Assembly (NCBI GenBank): GCA_964017235.1 | Contig: OZ024934.1 | Span: 85,216,706-85,280,705 of the forward strand | From: Sabellastarte sp. h YS-2021 | Taxonomy: Eukaryota; Annelida; Polychaeta; Sabellida; Sabellidae | Length of the DNA: 64,000 nucleotides | Direction: 5' to 3' | Part shown: positions 12,101 through 25,504 of the stretch, piece by piece | Layout: each line of letters starts with the position of its first letter | Numbering within the stretch: position 1 is the stretch's first letter | The notes under the pieces: generated by a model | Seen by the model: the letters and a program-made list of their open reading frames with translations, nothing else | Database searches by the model: none | What the model was told of the DNA's origin: nothing | Made by a program: the position numbers and the translations under genes

Positions 12101-13232
12101 ACAACCAATCTGAAGCTCTTCTTTAATGTTGCATATGTTTTAACAATAATTGAGGATATATTAAGCCCATTTGGAGCATTACATCTCTGAAAAAAAATTA
12201 TTTCACCCATATAGTGCTGTAAAAATGGTCAAAAATACATGTAAATTACACCAAACAAGTACCAAATGTTGGTCTATAATGCTGAAATTTGGCCAGAATA
12301 TAAGGTGGCACATACTAAATCTGACTGAACCGGTTTTAAAATTACATCTGATATAACAGTACCTATAGTTTGGCAATATTGGCTTCAGCTGGCCCCAAAT
12401 TCCCTTCTGTGGGGCCGCATTAAGATATACTTAAATTTGGCAAAGTAAGACAATTTTAAGGCTGAAAACCATATTGTTTGCTACAGCTGGCGCCACTAAA
12501 TGAGATTCCACAAGAATATTCCTTAAGAAATACATAACTGGTCCAAAATACATGTATTGGAAGTGCAGGTATCGAGGGGGTGATCATATGGCACATCAGT
12601 CCAAAACCCCACTTAAACTTCATCAATCTGGCTCAGATTTTCACAGGAAACTCAGTTCATATCACACATTGATATTGTATTGGCTTGACTTATTCAGGAA
12701 ACCAATTAAAAATTTCAATTTTCCGGGGTTTGGGGCCAGGCTCAGCCCCCCTCAAATTAGGAAATATCAGTTATATCCTAATACAACCAATCTGAAGCTC
12801 TTCTTTAATGTTGCATCTGTTTTAACAATAATTGAGGATATATTAAGCCCATTTGGAGCATTACATCTCTAAAAAAAATTATTTCACCCATATAGTGCTG
12901 TAAAAATGGTCAAAAATACATGTAAATTACACCAAACAAGTACCAAATGTTGGTCTATAATGCTGAAATTTGGCCAGAATATAAGGTGGCACATACTAAA
13001 TCTGACTGAACCGGTTTTAAAATTACATCTGATATAACAGTACCTATAGTTTGGCAATATTGGCTTCAGCTGGCCCCAAATTCCCTTCTGTGGGGCCGCA
13101 TTAAGATATACTTAAATTTGGCAAAGTAAGACAATTTTAAGGCTGAAAACCATATTGTTTGCTACAGCTGGCGCCACTAAATGAGATTCCACAAGAATAT
13201 TCCTTAAGAAATACATAACTGGTCCAAAATAC
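9143..13232 (+). repeat. 4,090-bp six-monomer HOR, copy 2
   Basis: Order A (9143), B (9825), C (10506), D (11188), E (11870), F (12552), lengths identical to copy 1. D carries GCCCGCCTC and ends with TTAATAAATA at about 11841 as in copy 1. The F tail at about 13162 reads TACAGCTGG, elsewhere the E-tail form, in place of the TAGGGCTGG of other F monomers; a short conversion tract copied from the neighbouring E monomer would explain it. Confidence 0.93.
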
Positions 13233-16200
13233 ATGTATTGGAAGTGCAGGTATCGAGGGGGGGATCATATGGCACATCAGTCCAAAACCCCACTTAAACT
13301 TCATCAATCTGGCTCAGATTTTCACAGGAAACTCAGTTCATATCACACATTGATATTGTATTGGCTTGACTTACTCAGGAAACCAATTAAAATTTTCAAT
13401 TTTCCGGGGTTTGGGGCCAGGCTCAGCCCCCCTCAAATTAGGAAATATCAGGTATATCCTAATACAACCAATCTGAAGCTCTTCTTGAATTTTGCATATG
13501 TTTTAACAATAATTGAGGATATATTAGGCCCATTTGGAGCATTACATCTCTGAAAATAAATTATTTCACCCATATAGTGCTGTAAAAATGGTCAAAAATA
13601 CATGTAAATTACACCAAACCAGTACCAAATGTTGGTCTATAATGCTGAAATTTGGCCAGAATATAAGGTGGCACATACTAAATCTGACTGAACCGGTTTT
13701 AAAATTACATCTGATATAACAGTACCTATAGTTTGGCAATATTGGCTTCAGCTGGCCCCAAATTCGCTTCTGTGGGGCTGCATTAAGATATACTTAAATT
13801 TGGCAAAGTAAGACAATTTTAAGGCTGAAAACCATATTGTTTGCTAGAGCTGGCGCCACTAAATGAGATTCCACAAGAATATTCCTTAAGAAATACATAA
13901 CTGGTCCAAAATACATGTATTGGAAGTGCAGGTATCGAGGGGGTGATCATATGACACATCAGTCCAAAACCCCACTTAAACTTCATCAATCTGGCTCAGA
14001 TTTTCACTGGAAACTCAGTTCATATCACACATTGATATTGTATTGGCTTGACTTACTCAGGAAACCAATTAAAATTTTCAATTTTCCGGGGTTTGGGGCC
14101 AGGCTCAGCCCCCCTCAAATTAGGAAATATCAGGTATATCCTAATACAACCAATCTGAAGCTCTTCTTGAATTTTGCATATGTTTTAACAATAATTGAGG
14201 ATATATTAGGCCCATTTGGAGCATTACATCTCTGAAAATAAATTATTTCACCCATATAGTGCTGTAAAATGGTCAAAAATACATGTAAATTACACCAAAC
14301 CAGTACCAAATTGTGGTCTATAATGCTGAAATTTGGCCAGAATATAAGGTGGCACATACTAAATCTGACTGAACCGGTTTTAAAATTACATCTGATATAA
14401 CAGTACCTATAGTTTGGCAATATTGGCTTCAGCTGGCCCCAAATTCGCTTCTGTGGGGCTGCATTAAGATATACTTAAATTTGGCAAAGTAAGACAATTT
14501 TAAGGCTGAAAACCATATTGTTTGCTAGAGCTGGCGCCACTAAATGAGATTCCACAAGAATATTCCTTAAGAAATACATAACTGGTCCAAAATACATGTA
14601 TTGGAAGTGCAGGTATCGAGGGGGGGATCATATGGCACATCAGTCCAAAACCCCACTTAAACTTCATCAATCTGGCTCAGATTTTCACAGGAAACTCAGT
14701 TCATATCACACATTGATATTGTATTGGCTTGACTTATTCAGGAAACCAATTAAAAATTTCAATTTTCCGGGGTTTGGGGCCAGGCTCAGCCCCCCTCAAA
14801 TTAGGAAATATCAGTTATATCCTAATACAACCAATCTGAAGCTCTTCTTTAATGTTGCATATGTTTTAACAATAATTGAGGATATATTAAGCCCATTTGG
14901 AGCATTACATCTCTGAAAAAAAATTATTTCACCCATATAGTGCTGTAAAAATGGTCAAAAATACATGTAAATTACACCAAACAAGTACCAAATGTTGGTC
15001 TATAATGCTGAAATTTGGCCAGAATATAAGGTGGCACATACTAAATCTGACTGAACCGGTTTTAAAATTACATCTGATATAACAGTACCTATAGTTTGGC
15101 AATATTGGCTTCAGCTGGCCCCAAATTCCCTTCTGTGGGGCCGCATTAAGATATACTTAAATTTGGCAAAGTAAGACAATTTTAAGGCTGAAAACCATAT
15201 TGTTTGCTAGGGCTGGCGCCACTAAATGAGATTCCACAAGAATATTCCTTAAGAAATACATAACTGGTCCAAAATACATGTATTGGAAGTGCAGGTATCG
15301 AGGGGGGGATCATATGGCACATCAGTCCAAAACCCCACTTAAACTTCATCAATCTGGCTCAGATTTTCACAGGAAACTCAGTTCATATCACACATTGATA
15401 TTGTATTGGCTTGACTTACTCAGGAAACCAATTAAAATTTTCAATTTTCCGGGGTTTGGGGCCAGGCTCAGCCCCCCTCAAATTAGGAAATATCAGGTAT
15501 ATCCTAATACAACCAATCTGAAGCTCTTCTTGAATTTTGCATATGTTTTAACAATAATTGAGGATATATTAGGCCCATTTGGAGCATTACATCTCTGAAA
15601 ATAAATTATTTCACCCATATAGTGCTGTAAAAATGGTCAAAAATACATGTAAATTACACCAAACCAGTACCAAATGTTGGTCTATAATGCTGAAATTTGG
15701 CCAGAATATAAGGTGGCACATACTAAATCTGACTGAACCGGTTTTAAAATTACATCTGATATAACAGTACCTATAGTTTGGCAATATTGGCTTCAGCTGG
15801 CCCCAAATTCGCTTCTGTGGGGCTGCATTAAGATATACTTAAATTTGGCAAAGTAAGACAATTTTAAGGCTGAAAACCATATTGTTTGCTAGGGCTGGCG
15901 CCACTAAATGAGATTCCACAAGAATATTCCTTAAGAAATACATAACTGGTCCAAAATACATGTATTGGAAGTGCAGGTATCGAGGGGGTGATCATATGGC
16001 ACATCAGTCCAAAACCCCACTTAAACTTCATCAATCTGGCTCAGATTTTCACAGGAAACTCAGTTCATATCACACATTGATATTGTATTGGCTTGACTTA
16101 TTCAGGAAACCAATTAAAAATTTCAATTTTCCGGGGTTTGGGGCCAGGCTCAGCCCCCCTCAAATTAGGAAATATCAGTTATATCCTAATACAACCAATC

Positions 16201-17322
16201 TGAAGCTCTTCTTTAATGTTGCATATGTTTTAACAATAATTGAGGATATATTAAGCCCATTTGGAGCATTACATCTCTGAAAAAAAATTATTTCACCCAT
16301 ATAGTGCTGTAAAAATGGTCAAAAATACATGTAAATTACACCAAACAAGTACCAAATGTTGGTCTATAATGCTGAAATTTGGCCAGAATATAAGGTGGCA
16401 CATACTAAATCTGACTGAACCGGTTTTAAAATTACATCTGATATAACAGTACCTATAGTTTGGCAATATTGGCTTCAGCTGGCCCCAAATTCCCTTCTGT
16501 GGGGCCGCATTAAGATATACTTAAATTTGGCAAAGTAAGACAATTTTAAGGCTGAAAACCATATTGTTTGCTACAGCTGGCGCCACTAAATGAGATTCCA
16601 CAAGAATATTCCTTAAGAAATACATAACTGGTCCAAAATACATGTATTGGAAGTGCAGGTATCGAGGGGGTGATCATATGGCACATCAGTCCAAAACCCC
16701 ACTTAAACTTCATCAATCTGGCTCAGATTTTCACAGGAAACTCAGTTCATATCACACATTGATATTGTATTGGCTTGACTTATTCAGGAAACCAATTAAA
16801 AATTTCAATTTTCCGGGGTTTGGGGCCAGGCTCAGCCCCCCTCAAATTAGGAAATATCAGTTATATCCTAATACAACCAATCTGAAGCTCTTCTTTAATG
16901 TTGCATCTGTTTTAACAATAATTGAGGATATATTAAGCCCATTTGGAGCATTACATCTCTAAAAAAAATTATTTCACCCATATAGTGCTGTAAAAATGGT
17001 CAAAAATACATGTAAATTACACCAAACAAGTACCAAATGTTGGTCTATAATGCTGAAATTTGGCCAGAATATAAGGTGGCACATACTAAATCTGACTGAA
17101 CCGGTTTTAAAATTACATCTGATATAACAGTACCTATAGTTTGGCAATATTGGCTTCAGCTGGCCCCAAATTCCCTTCTGTGGGGCCGCATTAAGATATA
17201 CTTAAATTTGGCAAAGTAAGACAATTTTAAGGCTGAAAACCATATTGTTTGCTAGGGCTGGCGCCACTAAATGAGATTCCACAAGAATATTCCTTAAGAA
17301 ATACATAACTGGTCCAAAATAC
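13233..17322 (+). repeat. 4,090-bp six-monomer HOR, copy 3
   Basis: Order A (13233), B (13915), C (14596), D-like (15278), E (15960), F (16642), with the same lengths. It differs from copies 1 and 2 mainly in the fourth monomer, which has GCCCCCCTC instead of GCCCGCCTC, TTAAGAAATA instead of TTAATAAATA and TAGGGCTGG (about 15890) instead of TAGAGCTGG. B, E and F look like those of the other copies. Confidence 0.93.
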
Positions 17323-20300
17323 ATGTATTGGAAGTGCAGGTATCGAGGGGGGGATCATATGGCACATCAGTCCAAAACCCCACTTAAACTTCATCAATCT
17401 GGCTCAGATTTTCACAGGAAACTCAGTTCATATCACACATTGATATTGTATTGGCTTGACTTACTCAGGAAACCAATTAAAATTTTCAATTTTCCGGGGT
17501 TTGGGGCCAGGCTCAGCCCCCCTCAAATTAGGAAATATCAGGTATATCCTAATACAACCAATCTGAAGCTCTTCTTGAATTTTGCATATGTTTTAACAAT
17601 AATTGAGGATATATTAGGCCCATTTGGAGCATTACATCTCTGAAAATAAATTATTTCACCCATATAGTGCTGTAAAAATGGTCAAAAATACATGTAAATT
17701 ACACCAAACCAGTACCAAATGTTGGTCTATAATGCTGAAATTTGGCCAGAATATAAGGTGGCACATACTAAATCTGACTGAACCGGTTTTAAAATTACAT
17801 CTGATATAACAGTACCTATAGTTTGGCAATATTGGCTTCAGCTGGCCCCAAATTCGCTTCTGTGGGGCCGCATTAAGATATACTTAAATTTGGCAAAGTA
17901 AGACAATTTTAAGGCTGAAAACCATATTGTTTGCTAGAGCTGGCGCCACTAAATGAGATTCCACAAGAATATTCCTTAAGAAATACATAACTGGTCCAAA
18001 ATACATGTATTGGAAGTGCAGGTATCGAGGGGGTGATCATATGACACATCAGTCCAAAACCCCACTTAAACTTCATCAATCTGGCTCAGATTTTCACTGG
18101 AAACTCAGTTCATATCACACATTGATATTGTATTGGCTTGACTTACTCAGGAAACCAATTAAAATTTTCAATTTTCCGGGGTTTGGGGCCAGGCTCAGCC
18201 CCCCTCAAATTAGGAAATATCAGGTATATCCTAATACAACCAATCTGAAGCTCTTCTTGAATTTTGCATATGTTTTAACAATAATTGAGGATATATTAGG
18301 CCCATTTGGAGCATTACATCTCTGAAAATAAATTATTTCACCCATATAGTGCTGTAAAATGGTCAAAAATACATGTAAATTACACCAAACCAGTACCAAA
18401 TTGTGGTCTATAATGCTGAAATTTGGCCAGAATATAAGGTGGCACATACTAAATCTGACTGAACCGGTTTTAAAATTACATCTGATATAACAGTACCTAT
18501 AGTTTGGCAATATTGGCTTCAGCTGGCCCCAAATTCGCTTCTGTGGGGCTGCATTAAGATATACTTAAATTTGGCAAAGTAAGACAATTTTAAGGCTGAA
18601 AACCATATTGTTTGCTAGAGCTGGCGCCACTAAATGAGATTCCACAAGAATATTCCTTAAGAAATACATAACTGGTCCAAAATACATGTATTGGAAGTGC
18701 AGGTATCGAGGGGGGGATCATATGGCACATCAGTCCAAAACCCCACTTAAACTTCATCAATCTGGCTCAGATTTTCACAGGAAACTCAGTTCATATCACA
18801 CATTGATATTGTATTGGCTTGACTTATTCAGGAAACCAATTAAAAATTTCAATTTTCCGGGGTTTGGGGCCAGGCTCAGCCCCCCTCAAATTAGGAAATA
18901 TCAGTTATATCCTAATACAACCAATCTGAAGCTCTTCTTTAATGTTGCATATGTTTTAACAATAATTGAGGATATATTAAGCCCATTTGGAGCATTACAT
19001 CTCTGAAAAAAAATTATTTCACCCATATAGTGCTGTAAAAATGGTCAAAAATACATGTAAATTACACCAAACAAGTACCAAATGTTGGTCTATAATGCTG
19101 AAATTTGGCCAGAATATAAGGTGGCACATACTAAATCTGACTGAACCGGTTTTAAAATTACATCTGATATAACAGTACCTATAGTTTGGCAATATTGGCT
19201 TCAGCTGGCCCCAAATTCCCTTCTGTGGGGCCGCATTAAGATATACTTAAATTTGGCAAAGTAAGACAATTTTAAGGCTGAAAACCATATTGTTTGCTAG
19301 GGCTGGCGCCACTAAATGAGATTCCACAAGAATATTCCTTAAGAAATACATAACTGGTCCAAAATACATGTATTGGAAGTGCAGGTATCGAGGGGGGGAT
19401 CATATGGCACATCAGTCCAAAACCCCACTTAAACTTCATCAATCTGGCTCAGATTTTCACAGGAAACTCAGTTCATATCACACATTGATATTGTATTGGC
19501 TTGACTTACTCAGGAAACCAATTAAAATTTTCAATTTTCCGGGGTTTGGGGCCAGGCTCAGCCCCCCTCAAATTAGGAAATATCAGGTATATCCTAATAC
19601 AACCAATCTGAAGCTCTTCTTGAATTTTGCATATGTTTTAACAATAATTGAGGATATATTAGGCCCATTTGGAGCATTACATCTCTGAAAATAAATTATT
19701 TCACCCATATAGTGCTGTAAAAATGGTCAAAAATACATGTAAATTACATCAAACCAGTACCAAATGTTGGTCTATAATGCTGAAATTTGGCCAGAATATA
19801 AGGTGGCACATACTAAATCTGACTGAACCGGTTTTAAAATTACATCTGATATAACAGTACCTATAGTTTGGCAATATTGGCTTCAGCTGGCCCCAAATTC
19901 GCTTCTGTGGGGCTGCATTAAGATATACTTAAATTTGGCAAAGTAAGACAATTTTAAGGCTGAAAACCATATTGTTTGCTAGAGCTGGCGCCACTAAATG
20001 AGATTCCACAAGAATATTCCTTAAGAAATACATAACTGGTCCAAAATACATGTATTGGAAGTGCAGGTATCGAGGGGGTGATCATATGGCACATCAGTCC
20101 AAAACCCCACTTAAACTTCATCAATCTGGCTCAGATTTTCACAGGAAACTCAGTTCATATCACACATTGATATTGTATTGGCTTGACTTATTCAGGAAAC
20201 CAATTAAAAATTTCAATTTTCCGGGGTTTGGGGCCAGGCTCAGCCCCCCTCAAATTAGGAAATATCAGTTATATCCTAATACAACCAATCTGAAGCTCTT

Positions 20301-23300
20301 CTTTAATGTTGCATATGTTTTAACAATAATTGAGGATATATTAAGCCCATTTGGAGCATTACATCTCTGAAAAAAAATTATTTCACCCATATAGTGCTGT
20401 AAAAATGGTCAAAAATACATGTAAATTACACCAAACAAGTACCAAATGTTGGTCTATAATGCTGAAATTTGGCCAGAATATAAGGTGGCACATACTAAAT
20501 CTGACTGAACCGGTTTTAAAATTACATCTGATATAACAGTACCTATAGTTTGGCAATATTGGCTTCAGCTGGCCCCAAATTCCCTTCTGTGGGGCCGCAT
20601 TAAGATATACTTAAATTTGGCAAAGTAAGACAATTTTAAGGCTGAAAACCATATTGTTTGCTAGGGCTGGCGCCACTAAATGAGATTCCACAAGAATATT
20701 CCTTAAGAAATACATAACTGGTCCAAAATACATGTATTGGAAGTGCAGGTATCGAGGGGGGGATCATATGGCACATCAGTCCAAAACCCCACTTAAACTT
20801 CATCAATCTGGCTCAGATTTTCACAGGAAACTCAGTTCATATCACACATTGATATTGTATTGGCTTGACTTACTCAGGAAACCAATTAAAATTTTCAATT
20901 TTCCGGGGTTTGGGGCCAGGCTCAGCCCCCCTCAAATTAGGAAATATCAGGTATATCCTAATACAACCAATCTGAAGCTCTTCTTGAATTTTGCATATGT
21001 TTTAACAATAATTGAGGATATATTAGGCCCATTTGGAGCATTACATCTCTGAAAATAAATTATTTCACCCATATAGTGCTGTAAAAATGGTCAAAAATAC
21101 ATGTAAATTACACCAAACCAGTACCAAATGTTGGTCTATAATGCTGAAATTTGGCCAGAATATAAGGTGGCACATACTAAATCTGACTGAACCGGTTTTA
21201 AAATTACATCTGATATAACAGTACCTATAGTTTGGCAATATTGGCTTCAGCTGGCCCCAAATTCGCTTCTGTGGGGCTGCATTAAGATATACTTAAATTT
21301 GGCAAAGTAAGACAATTTTAAGGCTGAAAACCATATTGTTTGCTAGAGCTGGCGCCACTAAATGAGATTCCACAAGAATATTCCTTAAGAAATACATAAC
21401 TGGTCCAAAATACATGTATTGGAAGTGCAGGTATCGAGGGGGTGATCATATGGCACATCAGTCCAAAACCCCACTTAAACTTCATCAATCTGGCTCAGAT
21501 TTTCACAGGAAACTCAGTTCATATCACACATTGATATTGTATTGGCTTGACTTATTCAGGAAACCAATTAAAAATTTCAATTTTCCGGGGTTTGGGGCCA
21601 GGCTCAGCCCCCCTCAAATTAGGAAATATCAGTTATATCCTAATACAACCAATCTGAAGCTCTTCTTTAATGTTGCATATGTTTTAACAATAATTGAGGA
21701 TATATTAAGCCCATTTGGAGCATTACATCTCTGAAAAAAAATTATTTCACCCATATAGTGCTGTAAAAATGGTCAAAAATACATGTAAATTACACCAAAC
21801 AAGTACCAAATGTTGGTCTATAATGCTGAAATTTGGCCAGAATATAAGGTGGCACATACTAAATCTGACTGAACCGGTTTTAAAATTACATCTGATATAA
21901 CAGTACCTATAGTTTGGCAATATTGGCTTCAGCTGGCCCCAAATTCCCTTCTGTGGGGCCGCATTAAGATATACTTAAATTTGGCAAAGTAAGACAATTT
22001 TAAGGCTGAAAACCATATTGTTTGCTAGGGCTGGCGCCACTAAATGAGATTCCACAAGAATATTCCTTAAGAAATACATAACTGGTCCAAAATACATGTA
22101 TTGGAAGTGCAGGTATCGAGGGGGTGATCATATGGCACATCAGTCCAAAACCCCACTTAAACTTCATCAATCTGGCTCAGATTTTCACAGGAAACTCAGT
22201 TCATATCACACATTGATATTGTATTGGCTTGACTTACTCAGGAAACCAATTAAAATTTTCAATTTTCCGGGGTTTGGGGCCAGGCTCAGCCCCCCTCAAA
22301 TTAGGAAATATCAGGTATATCCTAATACAACCAATCTGAAGCTCTTCTTGAATTTTGCATATGTTTTAACAATAATTGAGGATATATTAGGCCCATTTGG
22401 AGCATTACATCTCTGAAAATAAATTATTTCACCCATATAGTGCTGTAAAAATGGTCAAAAATACATGTAAATTACACCAAACCAGTACCAAATGTTGGTC
22501 TATAATGCTGAAATTTGGCCAGAATATAAGGTGGCACATACTAAATCTGACTGAACCGGTTTTAAAATTACATCTGATATAACAGTACCTATAGTTTGGC
22601 AATATTGGCTTCAGCTGGCCCCAAATTCGCTTCTGTGGGGCTGCATTAAGATATACTTAAATTTGGCAAAGTAAGACAATTTTAAGGCTGAAAACCATAT
22701 TGTTTGCTAGAGCTGGCGCCACTAAATGAGATTCCACAAGAATATTCCTTAAGAAATACATAACTGGTCCAAAATACATGTATTGGAAGTGCAGGTATCG
22801 AGGGGGTGATCATATGGCACATCAGTCCAAAACCCCACTTAAACTTCATCAATCTGGCTCAGATTTTCACAGGAAACTCAGTTCATATCACACATTGATA
22901 TTGTATTGGCTTGACTTATTCAGGAAACCAATTAAAAATTTCAATTTTCCGGGGTTTGGGGCCAGGCTCAGCCCCCCTCAAATTAGGAAATATCAGTTAT
23001 ATCCTAATACAACCAATCTGAAGCTCTTCTTTAATGTTGCATATGTTTTAACAATAATTGAGGATATATTAGGCCCATTTGGAGCATTACATCTCTAAAA
23101 AAAATTATTTCACCCATATAGTGCTGTAAAAATGGTCAAAAATACATGTAAATTACACCAAACAAGTACCAAATGTTGGTCTATAATGCTGAAATTTGGC
23201 CAGAATATAAGGTGGCACATACTAAATCTGACTGAACCGGTTTTAAAATTACATCTGATATAACAGTACCTATAGTTTGGCAATATTGGCTTCAGCTGGC

Positions 23301-23458
23301 CCCAAATTCCCTTCTGTGGGGCTGCATTAAGATATACTTAAATTTGGCAAAGTAAGACAATTTTAAGGCTGAAAACCATATTGTTTGCTAGGGCTGGCGC
23401 CACTAAATGAGATTCCACAAGAATATTCCTTAAGAAATACATAACTGGTCCAAAATAC
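17323..23458 (+). repeat. Expanded HOR, nine monomers, 6,136 bp
   Basis: Monomers A (17323), B (18005), C (18686), then D-like (19368), E (20050), D-like (20732), E (21414), D-like (22096) and an F-like monomer of 681 bp (22778). The excess over 4,090 bp is 2,046 bp, exactly three 682-bp monomers, and lies in an alternating D-like/E series of 1,364-bp dimers. The F-like monomer keeps the TAA and eight-A end but has Tyr89 and Gly99 and a GGGGCTGC tail, so it is mixed with the right-hand family. The A tail at about 17866 combines CGCTT with GGGGCCGC, another mixed combination. A private T lies in TTACATCAAAC near 19746. Confidence 0.85.
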
Positions 23459-25504
23459 ATGTATTGGAAGTGCAGGTATCGAGGGGGTGATCATATGGCA
23501 CATCAGTCCAAAACCCCACTTAAACTTCATCAATCTGGCTCAGATTTTCACTGGAAACTCAGTTCATATCACACATTGATATTGTATTGGCTTGACTTAC
23601 TCAGGAAACCAATTAAAAATTTCAATTTTCCGGGGTTTGGGGCCAGGCTCAGCCCCCCTCAAATTAGGAAATATCAGGTATATCCTAATACAACCAATCT
23701 GAAGCTCTTCTTTAATTTTGCATATGTTTTAACAATAATTGAGGATATATTAGGCCCATTTGGAGCATTACATCTCTGAAAATAAATTATTTCACCCATA
23801 TAGTGCTGTAAAAATGGTCAAAAATACATGTAAATTACACCAAACCAGTACCAAATGTTGGTCTATAATGCTGAAATTTGGCCAGAATATAAGGTGGCAC
23901 ATACTAAATCTGACTGAACCGGTTTTAAAATTACATCTGATATAACAGTACCTATAGTTTGGCAATATTGGCTTCAGCTGGCCCCAAATTCGCTTTTGTG
24001 GGGCTGCATTAAGATATACTTAAATTTGGCAAAGTAAGACAATTTTAAGGCTGAAAACCATATTGTTTGCTACGGCTGGCGCCACTAAATGAGATTCCAC
24101 AAGAATATTCCTTAAGAAATACATAACTGGTCCAAAATACATGTATTGGAAGTGCAGGTATCGAGGGGGTGATCATATGTCACATCAGTCCAAAACCCCA
24201 CTTAAACTTCATCAATCTGGCTCAGATTTTCACAGGAAACTCAGTTTATATCACACATTGATATTGTATTGGCTTGACTTACTCAGGAAACCAATTAAAA
24301 ATTTCAATTTTCCGGGGTTTGGGGCCAGGCTCAGCCCCCCTCAAATTAGGAAATATCAGGTATATCCTAATACAACCAATCTGAAGCTCTTATTTAATTT
24401 TGCATATGTTTTAACAATAATTGAGGATATATTAGGCCCATTTGGAGCATTACATCTCTGAAAATAAATTATTTCACCCATATAGTGCTGTAAAAATGGT
24501 CAAAAATACATGTAAATTACACCAAACCAGTACCAAATGTTGGTCTATAATGCTGAAATTTGGCCAGAATATAAGGTGGCACATACTAAATCTGACTGAA
24601 CCGGTTTTAAAATTACATCTGATATAACAGTACCTATAGTTTGGCAATATTGGCTTCAGCTGGCCCCAAATTCGCTTCTGTGGGCCTGCATTAAGATATA
24701 CTTAACTTTGGCAAAGTAAGACAATTTTAAGGCTGAAAACCATATTGTTTGCTAGGGCTGGCGCCACTAAATGAGATTCCATAAGAATATTCCTTAAGAA
24801 ATACATAACTGGTCCAAAATACATGTATTGGAAGTGCAGGTATCGAGGGGGTGATCATATGGCACATCAGTCCAAAACCCCACTTAAACTTCATCAATCT
24901 GGCTCAGATTTTCACAGGAAACTCAGTTCATATCACACATTGATATTGTATTGGCTTGACTTACTCAGGAAACCAATTAAAAATTTCAATTTTCCGGGGT
25001 TTGGGGCCAGGCTCAGCCCCCCTCAAATTAGGAAATATCAGGTATATCCTAATACAACCAATCTGAAGCTCTTCTTTAATTTTGCATATGTTTTAACAAT
25101 AATTGAGGATATATTAGGCCCATTTGGAGCATTACATCTCTGAAAATAAATTATTTCACCCATATAGTGCTGTAAAAATGGTCAAAAATACATGTAAATT
25201 ACACCAAACCAGTACCAAATGTTGGTCTATAATGCTGAAATTTGGCCAGAATATAAGGTGGCACATACTAAATCTGACTGAACCGGTTTTAAAATTACAT
25301 CAGATATAACAGTACCTATAGTTTGGCAATATTGGCTTCAGCTGGCCCCAAATTCGCTTTTGTGGGGCTGCATTAAGATATACTTAAATTTGGCAAAGTA
25401 AGACAAATTTAAGGCTGAAAACCATATTGTTTGCTAGGGCTGGCGCCACTAAATGAGATTCCACAAGAATATTCCTTAAGAAATACATAACTGGTCCAAA
25501 ATAC
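21414..25504 (+). repeat. 4,091-bp block E-D'-F'-G-H-I, copy 1 (spans the family switch)
   Basis: Monomers at 21414, 22096, 22778, 23459, 24141 and 24823, overlapping the end of the expanded HOR. The first three belong to the left family (Ile54 or Phe48 forms), the last three to the right family (Asn54 with Phe87). G at 23459 keeps the Trp32 marker of B; H at 24141 introduces Ser14, Leu36 and a tail with GGGCCTGC, CTTAACTTT and CCATAAG. Private sites are TACGGCTGG near 24071, CATCAGATATAAC near 25298 and GACAAATTT near 25402. Confidence 0.85.

Noticed and set aside
1180-18510. Antisense 96-codon frames in B monomers
   Set aside because: They exist only because a one-base deletion links minus-strand frames; no domain, and the same sequence is closed in the other monomers.
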